This document shows, in pieces, positions 23,770-34,358 of a DNA stretch of 64,000 bases (the stretch's first letter is position 1; each line of letters begins with the position of its first letter). Location: contig JAGMUV010000003.1 in NCBI GenBank assembly GCA_020744425.1, positions 1 through 64,000 of the forward strand. Reading direction: 5' to 3'. The stretch comes from Dactylonectria macrodidyma (taxonomy: Eukaryota > Ascomycota > Sordariomycetes > Hypocreales > Nectriaceae). Below the pieces are notes generated by a model. It was given only the letters and a program-made list of their open reading frames with translations, ran no database searches and was not told the origin of the DNA. The translations under genes were made by a program, and so were the position numbers.

Positions 23770-24560
23770 CCGATACAATCAGGTCAATACCTCCTGGTCT
23801 AGATTGGGAATCTAATTCTAAGGTTTTACTCCTACTGCTTGTATGGAGTCGTCGCTGCTTAGCGGCTTCTGCTTGGGCAGTCTGGTAGGCGAGCGTATCT
23901 TAGAGGCGTCTTTTCTAAAGAACTGCTTTAATATTTAGAATCTTAGCTATTTTTATAAAAGCTATTACATAGCTTTAATAAATTAGTTTAATTAAATTAG
24001 TAAATTCTTAAAGCTATTAATTAGTCTTAGTCTTTACTAAGTAATACTTCTTTATTATAATTATTATTAATTCTTATAATTTAAGCTATTATAAGAAGGC
24101 TTTTTAGTTTTTAAAGCCTTTTATTATAATAATATATTTATCTTTTACCTTAGTTATTATAAAGCCTTTTAATAGAGTAGTAGAGCTCTTAAGTAGCTAT
24201 ATCTATTCTTATAATATATTTTTTCTATTAAGTAATTACTTAAACCTTATTAAAACTATCTTTAGGATAGTATTATATATTATATTAATCTCTATCTCCT
24301 GCTTTCTAAAGTCCCACTTTCTAACTTCCTATTATTTAAATATAGCATTATATACTCACTATTATAATAATAATAGCTAGGTATAATCTATAGTAATAGT
24401 ATTAAAGTCACTATATTAAGGCTCTCTTAGTTCTTATAAGAATTCCTTAATAGAGTAATTAGAGTATATATAAGACTATATCTTCCTTAGAGTCTTAGCT
24501 AATAAGGACTGAATCTATACATTCCATTTTTACTTCTTAATTAAAATCACTCTCTAGTCT
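23770..24560 (-). mobile_element. Possible DNA-transposon relic, minus strand
   Basis: At 23800-23930 the minus strand reads DTLAYQTAQAEAAKQRRL, reminiscent of the Ala/Gln/Arg-rich C-terminal tail of fungal pogo/Fot1-type transposases. The rest is RIP-degraded. The call is weak and based on composition. Confidence 0.25.
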
Positions 24561-24926
24561 TTTAATATTATATTCGGATCGGCTAGAATGGATAGTATTA
24601 ATCGATTTTAATTGCATTATAATGTATTCTATTTAAATAACGATGGATATCAGTCCTTTGAGGTCTGGCTTGATGTAAATCGTGTTATTACTGTCTTTTA
24701 ATAGAATTGTCGCAAACCGGGCTTATAACTGTTATAAGCTTTTATCATATAAGGCACCTGATTGGGTGTGTATATTCTTAATTGTGTTAAGTCCCCGCTC
24801 TAAGTCCCTGTACATCCTTTATACTAAAGTAGCTAGAAGAATATTGCTATAGCTGTCACATGCTATATACACGCCCTACTACCTAAATACACATCATAAT
24901 ACGAATAGCTAAAGCCCCTCGGATTA
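24561..24926. other. Degenerate sequence, no gene assigned
   Basis: Mixed composition with one short plus-strand protein-like run (NDGYQSFEVWLDVNRVITVF) and stops. It may be a retroelement gag remnant. Nothing firm is seen. Confidence 0.25.
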
Positions 24927-25083
24927 TGTTGGATTGACCCCTCATATAGTAGCATAACCTCTAATACACCGATATCCTAGACTTAGTCAGATGACTAGAA
25001 AAACCCCTTACAGGAAAAGAGGGGGCCGGAGGCATTCCTAATTATATATCATCATTAATACCATCATCTTTAGGCTCCACTGC
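24927..25083 (+). repeat. Truncated LTR of the copia-2 family
   Basis: It begins TGTTGGATTGACCCCTC and follows the inverse of the copia-2 LTR through GATATCCTAG and GGGGGCCGGAGGCAT to a CATCTTTAGGCTCC block, then diverges before the LTR end. There are many transitions relative to the copia-2 copies. It is a decayed older insertion in the opposite orientation to 15453. Confidence 0.75.
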
Positions 25084-25591
25084 ATTGACCCCTATTATTG
25101 TTAAGTATGTTAGAGGCGAAAGTTGCCACCTATTGCCACCTATTGCTACGAGGCTTAGCAATCAGCTTCTAGCTAATTCTATACAGAAGAGAAAGAGTAT
25201 ATAACGCTTGCTCTAAAACCTTAAGGCATAGGTAGTAAGGACAGAATACACAATTTTTACACCCTAATATTTAACAATTATTCTTGATTATCCTAACTGT
25301 ATTAAATCTATTAGATTATTAGTATTAATCTACAGTGCCTTACTTTACTAACTTTTAATATTACTAACTAGCCTATCTCTAGATTTCCTACTTTCCTCTT
25401 TCTAACTACTATTTATATTTACTAGTAGGTTTTTATAAATAGTAGTTATTGGGTTATATACTGGATAATTCCTAGCTATAGTAATAAGCGAGTAGCCTGA
25501 ACTTTTAGCATAGGTAGTAAATCCACCAGTAGTTTAATATTAATACATATATAGCTCTAAGCTCTGATTTATGTTACAAGAACCCCGAACC
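25084..25591. other. AT-rich stretch, nothing recognised
   Basis: No open frame, repeat end or RNA gene could be supported. Confidence 0.4.
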
Positions 25592-26065
25592 TGTCACGGC
25601 CCAGTCTGCATAGACCACGTGACGATGACTAACCACATCCGCTCCCATCAATTTCTAACCAATCCCGTTGAATCACGACTCCAAACCGTGATTACGGGGC
25701 TGAATCACGATTCTCAACCGTGATCCAGTACAAAATCACGATCCCAGATCGTGATTCAGGGGAATGAATCACGGTCTTCAACCGTGATCCATTCGGACAC
25801 CATTAGTATATAAGCACACTCATTTAGCACTTTCATAGAGATAGCCTCACCAGCTATCAACACACTTGGTTACATTGAATCTACTATTCTACCATTACCA
25901 GACCGTGACCTACATTGCTCACTACGACGTCCCTGATCCACTCAATCATAAACACTACACGCCTTGGACCTACCCTAGCAGCCCTAGTGTAAGCCCGACC
26001 GTCACAGAACCTTTACTGAAAATCACTCAATTTCTACAGCAATTACCTAAGACACCTTCTTAGCA
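25592..26065 (+). promoter_or_regulatory. LTR- or promoter-like block with TATA box
   Basis: The block starts TGTCACGGCCCAGTC, contains four 23-base dyads (25671-25789) and then TATATAA at 25807-25813. It continues as non-RIP sequence with a short plus-strand frame (25866-26063). It resembles the U3 region of an LTR with an enhancer array, but no matching CA end or target duplication was found. It could instead be a promoter of a lost gene. Confidence 0.45.
25671..25789. repeat. Four 23-base dyads at about 32-base spacing
   Basis: Copies lie at 25671-25693, 25703-25725, 25734-25756 and 25767-25789. Each is an inverted repeat of AATCACGRT around a 5-7 base centre with AACCGTGATT (or GATCGTGATT in copy 3). 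The start-to-start spacing of 32, 31 and 33 bases is about three helical turns, so all four would face one side of the DNA. They end 17 bases before the TATA box. Confidence 0.9.
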
Positions 26066-27334
26066 ATGTTATAATTAGTGATCTTCTGAGTTAGCTTTGC
26101 TATTAGACTCGGAAATAAACCTGCAATAATATAAGCACTCATTAATAAGCTTAGAATTCCAACTCACTAAATATTTTTATAAAAGTGTATATTGCATATT
26201 TTTAGATAATGCCTATATTACACTTAGAGCTTTATATCTTCTATGCAGCTTTTAGAATTTCCGCGATGCGTAGTTAGTATAATACTATATACTGCTTCGA
26301 AGCCTTATTAATTGCCCGCTTTAGTGTCAGTTATTCCGTCTCGTCATTCTCTCTATCCAGGCTGTGGATATAATAGGCTAGAAGTAGAATAAAGGCTTCG
26401 CAGTCCTTTAATACCTGCGATGCACCTTAGCCCGAAGTTAGCAGGAGTGCATATACTATATTACTTAGCAATACTATATCGTCTCGTTTTTAGGTTAGGA
26501 GCTGTAGCGATGTCTATATTAAATACATATTCTGAACGTAAGTGGACTTAATAATAGCCCTGACTATAAGGTCCTTCTATTAGGCATATCTTTTGCCTAG
26601 CTACTAGGCTACATTATTTATATCTAGGGATTTGCAATTAGGATATTCTTTGCTCTTATATATAGACTACTAGGCGAGGGATTCCCCAGGTTTAGAGATG
26701 TGGAAAGTAAGTTGCGATAAGGCTTAGAAGGACAGCTATTAGGGAAGAAATAACTGAAAAACCCATTACTACTGAAAATGAAGTTTATAGACCCTTTCTT
26801 AATGTGCTATTTAATATCTGCAGTAGAGATAAACCCTCTAATACTGACAAGACTTCTAAGAAGTAGTATTAGCAGATCGCGTTAACTGGACTTGTAGTTT
26901 TATTATAGTTTCATAAGAAATGTAGTTTTTACTTACTTATAGTTTAGGGGATATGGGTCCTCTTTAAAATCTGAGAAGAGGGCCTTCTTTGCAATTAATT
27001 AGACTCTATCAGCCCTAATTACTAGGTTAGCTTTAATAGATTCGCTACTATTAATAAAATAAACTATATTCCTCCTTTTAGAGTTAGTAGTAACTTTAAG
27101 CATTTACTTATTAATAATATGTCCATCTAGGATCTGACTGCGCAGACAGCGCTAAAGCAAGTAGTAACTATAAGTAATATAATATATTTGCAAAGCTGGG
27201 CTAGTATCCTTATTATTATCTAGGCTATTAGATGCAATATATATAAGCACATTACTATTCTTATCTTTCAAGTTAAAGTGTGATATAATATAGCTACTAC
27301 ATGTAACCTTTCGGAGGAGGTCCTTATTAAGATG

Positions 27335-27881
27335 TGTAAAGGCTATAGCAGTGGAAGGAGTGGAAGGAGTGGAAGGTTATTAGTAGAACTCGGCGATTGT
27401 GGGTCAAGGAATTGACCAATCAGAAAAGGAGTTGAAGATTCAGAAAGAGCAGGAAAAGACGATTAGAAAGGTAGTCAGTTTGAAGTGATTGGTTGAGAAA
27501 TGCATGTATTGATAATGATAATCCTTCTGGACTGGCTAGAGAAAAGCCCCAGCTTTATAGAGAGATTGCTGTCCAGTCACATGTCCAATCTAACAGGGGA
27601 TTTGGACAATTTATCATAGTAAAACCGGGTAAGACGTGTCCCGAGTTTTAAGACTGTTGGACGTATGTCTGATGCTTGAACTCTAACCTTATTAAAGGTT
27701 TTTATTATAGATGTCTTTTGTAGTTATAATATAAGGAAGATAGGCTTTCTGAGGTATATTATATACTATTGTAAAGCTAAAAATCAGGAGATTTTGAATA
27801 TATTATTTATAGTCTTATCTGATAAGAGCTAAAGGAGATATTTCCTTATCAGTTATATATTTTATATATAAGGACTTTACA
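27335..27881 (-). mobile_element. Solo LTR of the copia-1 family, inverted, with extra segment
   Basis: It matches the inverse of the copia-1 LTR from TGTAAAGGCTATAG to AAGGACTTTACA, with flanks AGATG (27330-27334) and AAATG (27882-27886) as a one-mismatch duplication. It is interrupted at 27466-27794 by about 329 bases absent from both copia-1 LTRs. The solo LTR disrupts the FAD monooxygenase gene. Confidence 0.88.
27466..27794. other. Extra segment inside the solo LTR
   Basis: About 329 bases lie between GATTA (27461-27465) and GATTT (27790-27794), a possible one-mismatch target duplication. The ends (GAAAGGTAG, AATCAGGAG) are not TG...CA and have no clear inverted repeat. It may be an insertion or an ancestral part of a longer LTR variant. 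Confidence 0.5.
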
Positions 27882-28105
27882 AAATGCTGCAAAATACCGA
27901 GACTATTAGGCGCAATAGCTACTCTACTGCTGGCAAGTAAGGTAGACGAGTGTGTCAGACCTTGCTTACGTTGTTCAGCAGTGGTGTCTAGATCGGTGCT
28001 ATATGCCTTGTAAATTGTAATAGATGGTGCTTTTAGGATGTGTTTTCGAAGGTGTAGATATGCTATATATCCTGCGATGCCAGCGCCGATGATGATGATT
28101 TGCAT

Positions 28106-29278
28106 AATAGTGCAGGATTAGATTAGACCTGTTCAAGCTATCCCAGGAAGCTATTACAAGGGGAAGCAAGATATGGGAAACAAAGGATAGCGAGGGCCGA
28201 AGCTAGGAGTTAAATGAATCGAGATCCGAGCAAAGCCCCACTTGCAACATCAGGCAGCACGATTTCATTCCTCGAAGATTGCACTTGGCGTTCAAACTAG
28301 ACCCAACAGGTGTCGTGGTGAAGCCCGCCATGCAAGCCATGGGTCACTTAGTCGCAAAGCTAACGGTTTCCGGTTTAATCCTACTACGGTGAAACACCGC
28401 GCTTGTTCCCGCCCCTTGATCAGTGTCATCAGTGATTGAATCTGAGTTGTTGCCTATCTGTGTTGGCTGCAGAGTACGTAAGACAGTTGCGTGGCAGTGG
28501 AAGTTGAAATCACATGGCGTCAGCGGGGAGGTTATTGTGCCGATTCTCTGTCATGTTAGCCAGCCTTGTGCAACAGCTCAAACCCATCGTCTGGTCACAA
28601 AAGAGCGAATGCTTGGAGTCGAGTATTTTCATTCCCAAGTGATTGTATGGTGGTGAGGGATGAAGACCGCCACATCGGCAAAGTACCCATGGGAGACAAC
28701 TGAAGATTCAGGTCGTGTGAGGCCGCTGAGGGGCACACGAGACGCAGTAGTTGAAAGAGGGTGGAATTGGTCGTATCGGAGAGAGAAGATAGGGCTGCTA
28801 TCGGGGCATTTGTGTAGGGTAGCAGTGGTTCCTCGGCATTGTTCATCGGTTCAGCAATCCTGGTCTTGCGTTGAAGTTTTATCATGTGCAAAAGAATCTA
28901 AAGCCAAATGTTTCTTGAAATATCTCATACCCAAAAATAAAGTGACCGCGCGATCGAGATGAGCTCGCTCACCTCTATCCATAGGGTTTACTACTGTTGC
29001 TGTACAACAGTAACAGCCGGCCGCTCTGGCCGCGGCAACTCGGCCCGGGCCCCTTCCGGACCGTCACGGTCCGAGCCCTTCCGGGCTTCGGTCCGGGCGG
29101 CACGGACGGCTACATGGCATGGGGATATCCGAAAGAGTACCTGCGCATAGTATTAAAGTGGAAGGATTCCCCCCCTCTGTATCTAGAAGAGCACGCAAGT
29201 TCAATTGACTGTTTCATCACACACTGCGCACCCTAGCTTATGCCCGTACCCCGTACAACCTGTAAATTGTAATAACTA
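28106..29278. other. Intergenic region with a GC-rich inverted-repeat island
   Basis: No supported gene. 28106-28960 has opposing short frames without motifs. At about 28990-29115 is a very GC-rich island with nested inverted repeats, including CGGACCGTCACGGTCCG (29057-29073) and TGTTGCTGTACAACA. It may be the terminus of a transposon or a structured element. Confidence 0.4.
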
Positions 29279-32200
29279 CTATGTGGAATCTGCAGGGACC
29301 CCAGCCTTAAACTTATAAGTGACACATCCCGCCGTGATTGAACCTCCAACACCGCCATTAATACCTGTGAAAAGTGTCAGTTTGGTTGCTAGTATTTCCA
29401 GGAGTAGATTTCAGTCTCAGCTTACAATTATGCCAGACATCCATAAAGATGGTTGGGCAATCAGGCGGCGAGTCCTCGCCCAGTGGCCAAGAAAGACCTT
29501 GTTCTTCAACCTCGGTTTTACAACCGTCAACCCAAAAGAAATTGAACTCGTATGAGGTACCATGAGTGTCCTGAAATGTTCCGTCTCGAGCCACCTGGAG
29601 AGGTTTTAAGGTCCAGTCTCCTACGTCTTCACAGGCCCATTGAACCATATCCTCAACTCCGTCTTCGTGAATGTCGTCGTGGCCTGAGAAGTCGTCCTCG
29701 TTGTTGCAGGTCTGGTTCCAAAGTGCGAGAGGTTGGATTGTGACTGTCACAGTTGGCCGGGTAGACGTAGTTGTGGCCGCCGCTTTGGTGGTGCTAGTGG
29801 CCAGAGTGCTCGACGTAATCGTCTCCAGACAACGGCAGCTCTTACTAAAGCCACCGAAGAGTCCTTCGCCATCCAGACAATACCCAGTCTTACCGGCGTC
29901 GCACTCCATATCTTCACATTCCTCATCCGACTCACATGCTGTGCTAGTGACCGTAGCGCTAGCCGAACTGGTCGTAGAGGACGCAGTAGCTGTGCCAAAT
30001 ATAGAGTCAAGTTGCAACTGTGCCTGATCTGCGGCGGCAGCTAGGTCTTCGGGACTTTCTTCAGTGTTTCCCCACTGCTCCTTACCGTAAAGAATCGTAG
30101 GCGTTACAGTTTGTGAGGTGGCGCTTGTAATGGTTACAGTGCGAGTTGAGTCTTCGATATTACAGCCGAACAAGGTTCCACATGTCGAAATCACGTCGCT
30201 TCTTGTCGTAATAGTTGTCGTGGCATCCACAGAAACACTATACGAAGTGGTGGTGACACACATCTCAGCTGTTTCAATCTCGCACTCGGTGGGCTCGGGG
30301 GGGAATGTTGGGCTGTTATCTGGTCCAATGCTATAAAACCATGGGTTAGTTATTAACATCATTGTACAAGGCTCAATCTGAGGGGCACGTACGTGTATTC
30401 TGGCCAGTCCGGTAGCACTCCGCTGGTTTCGAGCTGGATGGGCCATAAAGGATCGATTGAGATGAATGGCGGCGGTCCCCTGGTAATATGTTAGATACAA
30501 GATGAACTTAGATATGAGTAGGGAGTTTGGAGATTTCTTCATACGGTGGGTGAATTCCAGGAGGAAGGATGACCTTCCACCCAAGGATACCTCCGACGCA
30601 AATGTTAAAGAACCACAGATTACAAGGGATCTCGAAGCCATTGTCTGTTGGCCTCGGCCCGGAGATTGATGTCGTAATTGGAATGATGATGTAATCATTA
30701 GTTGACGTGGTTGTCACACCATCACCTTGTGTTGAAGAAGGCGGAGCAGTAGTTACTGGGAGACCTGTGGTACCTGGAGCAGCTGTAGTACCTGGTACAG
30801 CTGTAGTATCTACAGGAGCAGTGGTGTCAATAGGGGCAGTGGAGCCAGAGGGAACAGTAGTATCAACAGGAACCGTGACATCAACAGGGGCTGTAGTGTC
30901 AATGGGAGCGGTGATGTCCCGAATTGTGGTGTCGATACTGGCCGTGGCGTCGACTGGAACGGTAGTATCGAGAGGAAGCGTGGTGTCAACAGAGGAAGTG
31001 GTGTCAATAGGAGCTGTGGTGATGGCAGGATCCGTGGTATCAACGGGGACAGTAGTGTCTACAGGGACAGTAGTGTCTACCAGAGCCGTAGTGTTCACAG
31101 GAGCCGTGGTACCCGTCAAGGCCGATCCCGTCCCCGTAGACGATCCTGCCCTCGACGTTCCTGTCTGTCCAGAGGGTACAGAATCAGTTCCCGAAGTCGG
31201 GAAAGTCACACCACTAGAAGACGCGGGGTTTGTTGTCGTAGGAAGAGGTGCATCTGAACTTTGAGCTTTGGTTGAAGAGTTTTCGTCAGATGTAGCAGTC
31301 TCAATAGGGAAAATTGTTGAGACTTGACCGTCCGAGTTGGTTATGACAGTCGGTGCAGACCCATTTGTGTTTGTAACAGGGGGCAAAATAGTTGAACCTT
31401 GATCGTCTGAATTGGTAATGACAGTAGGGGCAGCTGAGATTTCTTCGGTACTACCGGGAGGGATGATTGTGGAAATTTGACCGTCCGAGTTACTGATAAC
31501 CGTTGGCACAGCGGATCCTGCTTCGGTACCGGTCGGGAAAAGAGTCGATACTTGACCGTCAGAGTTGGTGATGACAGAAGCAGGAACAGAGGTGTTCGGA
31601 TTGGCCACAGTTGTGGCAAACACCGTCGAGACATCACCGTCTGAGTTGGTGATGACGGTACCAGTAGAGGTTTCCGAGTTTGTGGCAGGAGGGATGATTG
31701 TTGACACTTGACCGTCCGAGTTGGTGATGATTGTTGGCACAACTGAACCTGTTTCCGTGCTAGCGGAAGGCAACATGGTCGAGACTTGGCCGTCTGAGTT
31801 GGTAATGACGATCGGAATAGCCAGACCTGTCTCTGTGCTGGCGGTAGAGAAGGTAGTCGATACTTGGCCATTGGAATTGGTTATTACGGTAGACGCAGCT
31901 GGGCCAGTCTGTGTACTGGCCGGTGGGAATATGGTTGACACTTGACCGTCTGAGTGGGTGACGACCGTTGGGAGAACCGAGTCTGACCGAGTACTGATAC
32001 TATACGAGTTCGTAGTGTTTAAAAACAGCGAAGTGCTCGCGGTTTGCGCCACAGAGGTAGCCTTGGAGTCGGAATTGGTTAATTCAGACGGGATAGAAAT
32101 CGCAGTCTGTTGGTACCGAGATCAGAATGGTTCTTTTTTTCCTGAGGTGCTTCAACTTACCGAGGTTGGATTGGGCAAGGTGATTTCCGAAGATATTGGC

Positions 32201-32830
32201 TTCTCAGTGGTGCCAGTGAAAGCAGCAGAGCTGGGGGTGATGGAATTTGTGGGCCTGGAGCCAGTCAATTCATCCGTGGTGCCAGATGGAAGTACAGAGG
32301 TTGGTTCTGTCAAGGCCTTAGATTGTGTGCTCGAGGTAGTGGTTCCCGAGCCCGTCAGCCCGTCGGCTGTAGTTGGAGGCAATGCATGAATGGCAGACTC
32401 ATAGATCAGGGTGCTAGAGATCTCTTCAAAGCTGGTGGGATGAATGGGGATGGGTCTAATGACGGTGATGACAGTCGTGAAGCAATCAGGAGGCAAGGAG
32501 GAAGCCGGTGGCGGGTAGCACATTTCATTCGTCCCGCACCTCCACCCTTCTCGGCAGCAGCCCTTGCCACAGCATTCTTTGCCTAAGTGTTATAGTCAGA
32601 TATTTGCGTGGTGGGATGATACACAAATAGAATGACTTACCTGGACCACAGGTGTGTTCGGAATGTCCATGCTTCTTAGGGCAACAAGATTGACCTTGCT
32701 GAAGTGTACGGCACTCATGGCCACAAATACAAGATCCGGAATCACATTGACGTTCATGGTGGGAGCCAGTTGCCTCAACCAAGTAACCACTGAGCAGCAA
32801 TAGCAGCGATGTCGCTGTGGAAACCCGCAT
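29279..32830 (-). CDS. Secreted Ser/Thr-rich repeat protein with cysteine-rich head and chitinase-like tail
   Basis: Six exons: 32830-32641, 32582-32161, 32106-30545, 30479-30393, 30330-29426, 29364-29279 (3252 bases, 1083 residues). All introns are GT-AG, 54-65 bases, and every join keeps frame. The start at 32830 gives a signal peptide (MRVSTATSLLLLLSGYLVEA). Residues about 28-90 are Cys-rich (CDSGSCICGHEC, ECCGKGCC). Then come about nine VITNSDGQVST-type repeats of 20-25 residues and a second array of PVDTT-type pentapeptides. The C-terminal part (CGTLFGCNIED; WHNC, then GGVGGSITAGC) resembles the tails of large fungal GH18 chitinases and related wall proteins, but no GH18 catalytic motif is present. 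It is likely heavily O-glycosylated and wall-associated or secreted. Confidence 0.8.
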
Positions 32831-34358
32831 CTCGCCGTGTGTTCTCGCCCAGTCAAGTTGAGGAAGAAGCGAACGATAACGAATGAAAACAAGGGAAAAA
32901 AAGTGTGTGCTTGCCAACGAATGCAGTGGTCAAGGGAGAAGAAAGTTCGGCGTGGTTGAAGGGAGAGAGCCAGGGATAAGGAGGAAGAAGCTCATCCAAC
33001 CTCAATCTACTCGCAAGCCGGCCTGTGGAGGCTATTGCGGATGAACGGCCAATAGTATATGTATTGCCTGAGAGCATGTTGGGCCACTACAGAGCAAGGC
33101 CATTTCACGGATCCCATCTGGGTGTGAAGACGGCTTCTAACCAACGCACATCTCATACCTTGCAAACTCACGATTACAACCGAGCGTCTTGTGGGTATCC
33201 GATTAAACTTGAAACGCGACTTGCATATCAGCCGTGGCTGACTGCTGAAGGATTTGGGGTCCGCAGTGGCTCCCCCTGGCCTGGTCGGTTTTGCAGTGTG
33301 GCGTAATCCACATCTTCACCTGTGGAACAGAGAAGGAGAAATTTGTTTTACTATATTTCGAAGTAGTAGTCCCTTGAGGCTGTCTATTTAGCTTCGTCAA
33401 ATTCGCACTCACGGAATCAAGTGCCCTTGAAATGCATCGAGGCATACTAGCGGAGGCGATAACGTACACAGCGTTCTACCAGTCGCTCATTCATCAATTA
33501 CCGTGCCGCATCGCCGTGCCGCATTGATAATCTTATTTTAGCTTTTACGAGCCGAGCCGTCTCATCCGCTCTAGATTTTCCCCGCTGATTCTTGCTTTAC
33601 GAGAACATGAGTTGGTCGTTGGTTGTTGGTTGCTGGTGGTGGTGCTGGTTCTTGATTGTTGGTTCTTGATTGTTGGTTGTTGGTTGTTGGTTGCTAGATG
33701 AAACAAATCCAAGATAAGTCGGGCCTTTCCGGTCCTCGGAAGACCACTCCGCCACCTGGATCCTGCGGATCCTTAATTATATGCTTCATCAATACGAGTA
33801 AGGCGCACGGCAGGCTCCAGTGTGCAGCATGCGCCTAATGCAATGCGATCCTGCTGTTGGATAATTAGCGCATTCATGGCGCAATGTTACCTTTATTCAG
33901 CACTGCCTGTTGGTCGTTGTCTACCCATCCTCGTGAACGTTAAGTGCTATTGTTTCCAACTGAACACATGCCCCCCCATGATCTGACCGGCTGATGCGGG
34001 GATAGATGCCCTTGCTCTGCTCTATGAAACGTAATGTCCGTTCCCGAGGCCGGTTGGCACAGAGGCTGTGTCTTTGGCGCAAATCCCTTCATGGCGTGGG
34101 CGGTTGGTTGTGATTTGTGAGGCCGAGCAATTCATCTACCTTGCCTGCCCAGGTTCCCTTTGCTTGTGTCGTGTCCCTCTTCTTCCTGAAATGAACCCAT
34201 TCCCCACTTTCGTTCCCAACTGTCATAGATATTGCACTCTGCTTTTCACAGGTATTTTTTGCCTCTGGACTCTTTTCTTCCTCTTCTTCCGTCTCAAATC
34301 CCGGCACTCCTGCACGTCTGGCACTAATCCGTCTGGGAGAATTGCCCCAGCTGCCAAG
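32831..34358. other. Intergenic region between divergent secreted-protein genes
   Basis: This 1.5 kb probably holds the promoters of both flanking genes (29279-32830 minus, 34359-35712 plus). A GTTGGTT-type microsatellite lies at about 33612-33697. Pyrimidine-rich sequence precedes the plus-strand gene. No further gene was supported. Confidence 0.5.
33612..33697. repeat. GTTGGTT-type degenerate microsatellite
   Basis: Irregular tandem GTTGGTTG, GTTGGTTC and TTGATTGTTGG units. Confidence 0.8.

Larger units (their letters stand above)
26130..28105 (-). pseudogene. FAD-dependent monooxygenase pseudogene, split by a solo LTR
   Basis: The start is at 28105, where the protein opens MQIIIIGAGIAGYIAYLHL, the GxGxxG dinucleotide-binding loop of PF01494-type flavin monooxygenases (salicylate hydroxylase-like). 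The frame is broken at about codon 75 by the LTR at 27335-27881 and resumes at 27329 (HLNKDLLRKVTCSS). Farther on it has IKANLVIRADRV, a mutated GADG motif, and near 26420 GQGASQVLKDCEAFILLLAY, where GQGAS is the C-terminal flavin-site signature. Stops are TAG/TAA at Gln or Trp positions. The 5' 220 bases are almost undamaged; the rest is AT-rich. Confidence 0.85.

Noticed and set aside
30508..32052. Long plus-strand frames opposite the Ser/Thr-rich gene (for example 30707-31264)
   Set aside because: Val/Gly-rich mirror image of the Thr repeats; the minus strand has the signal peptide, introns and domain similarity.
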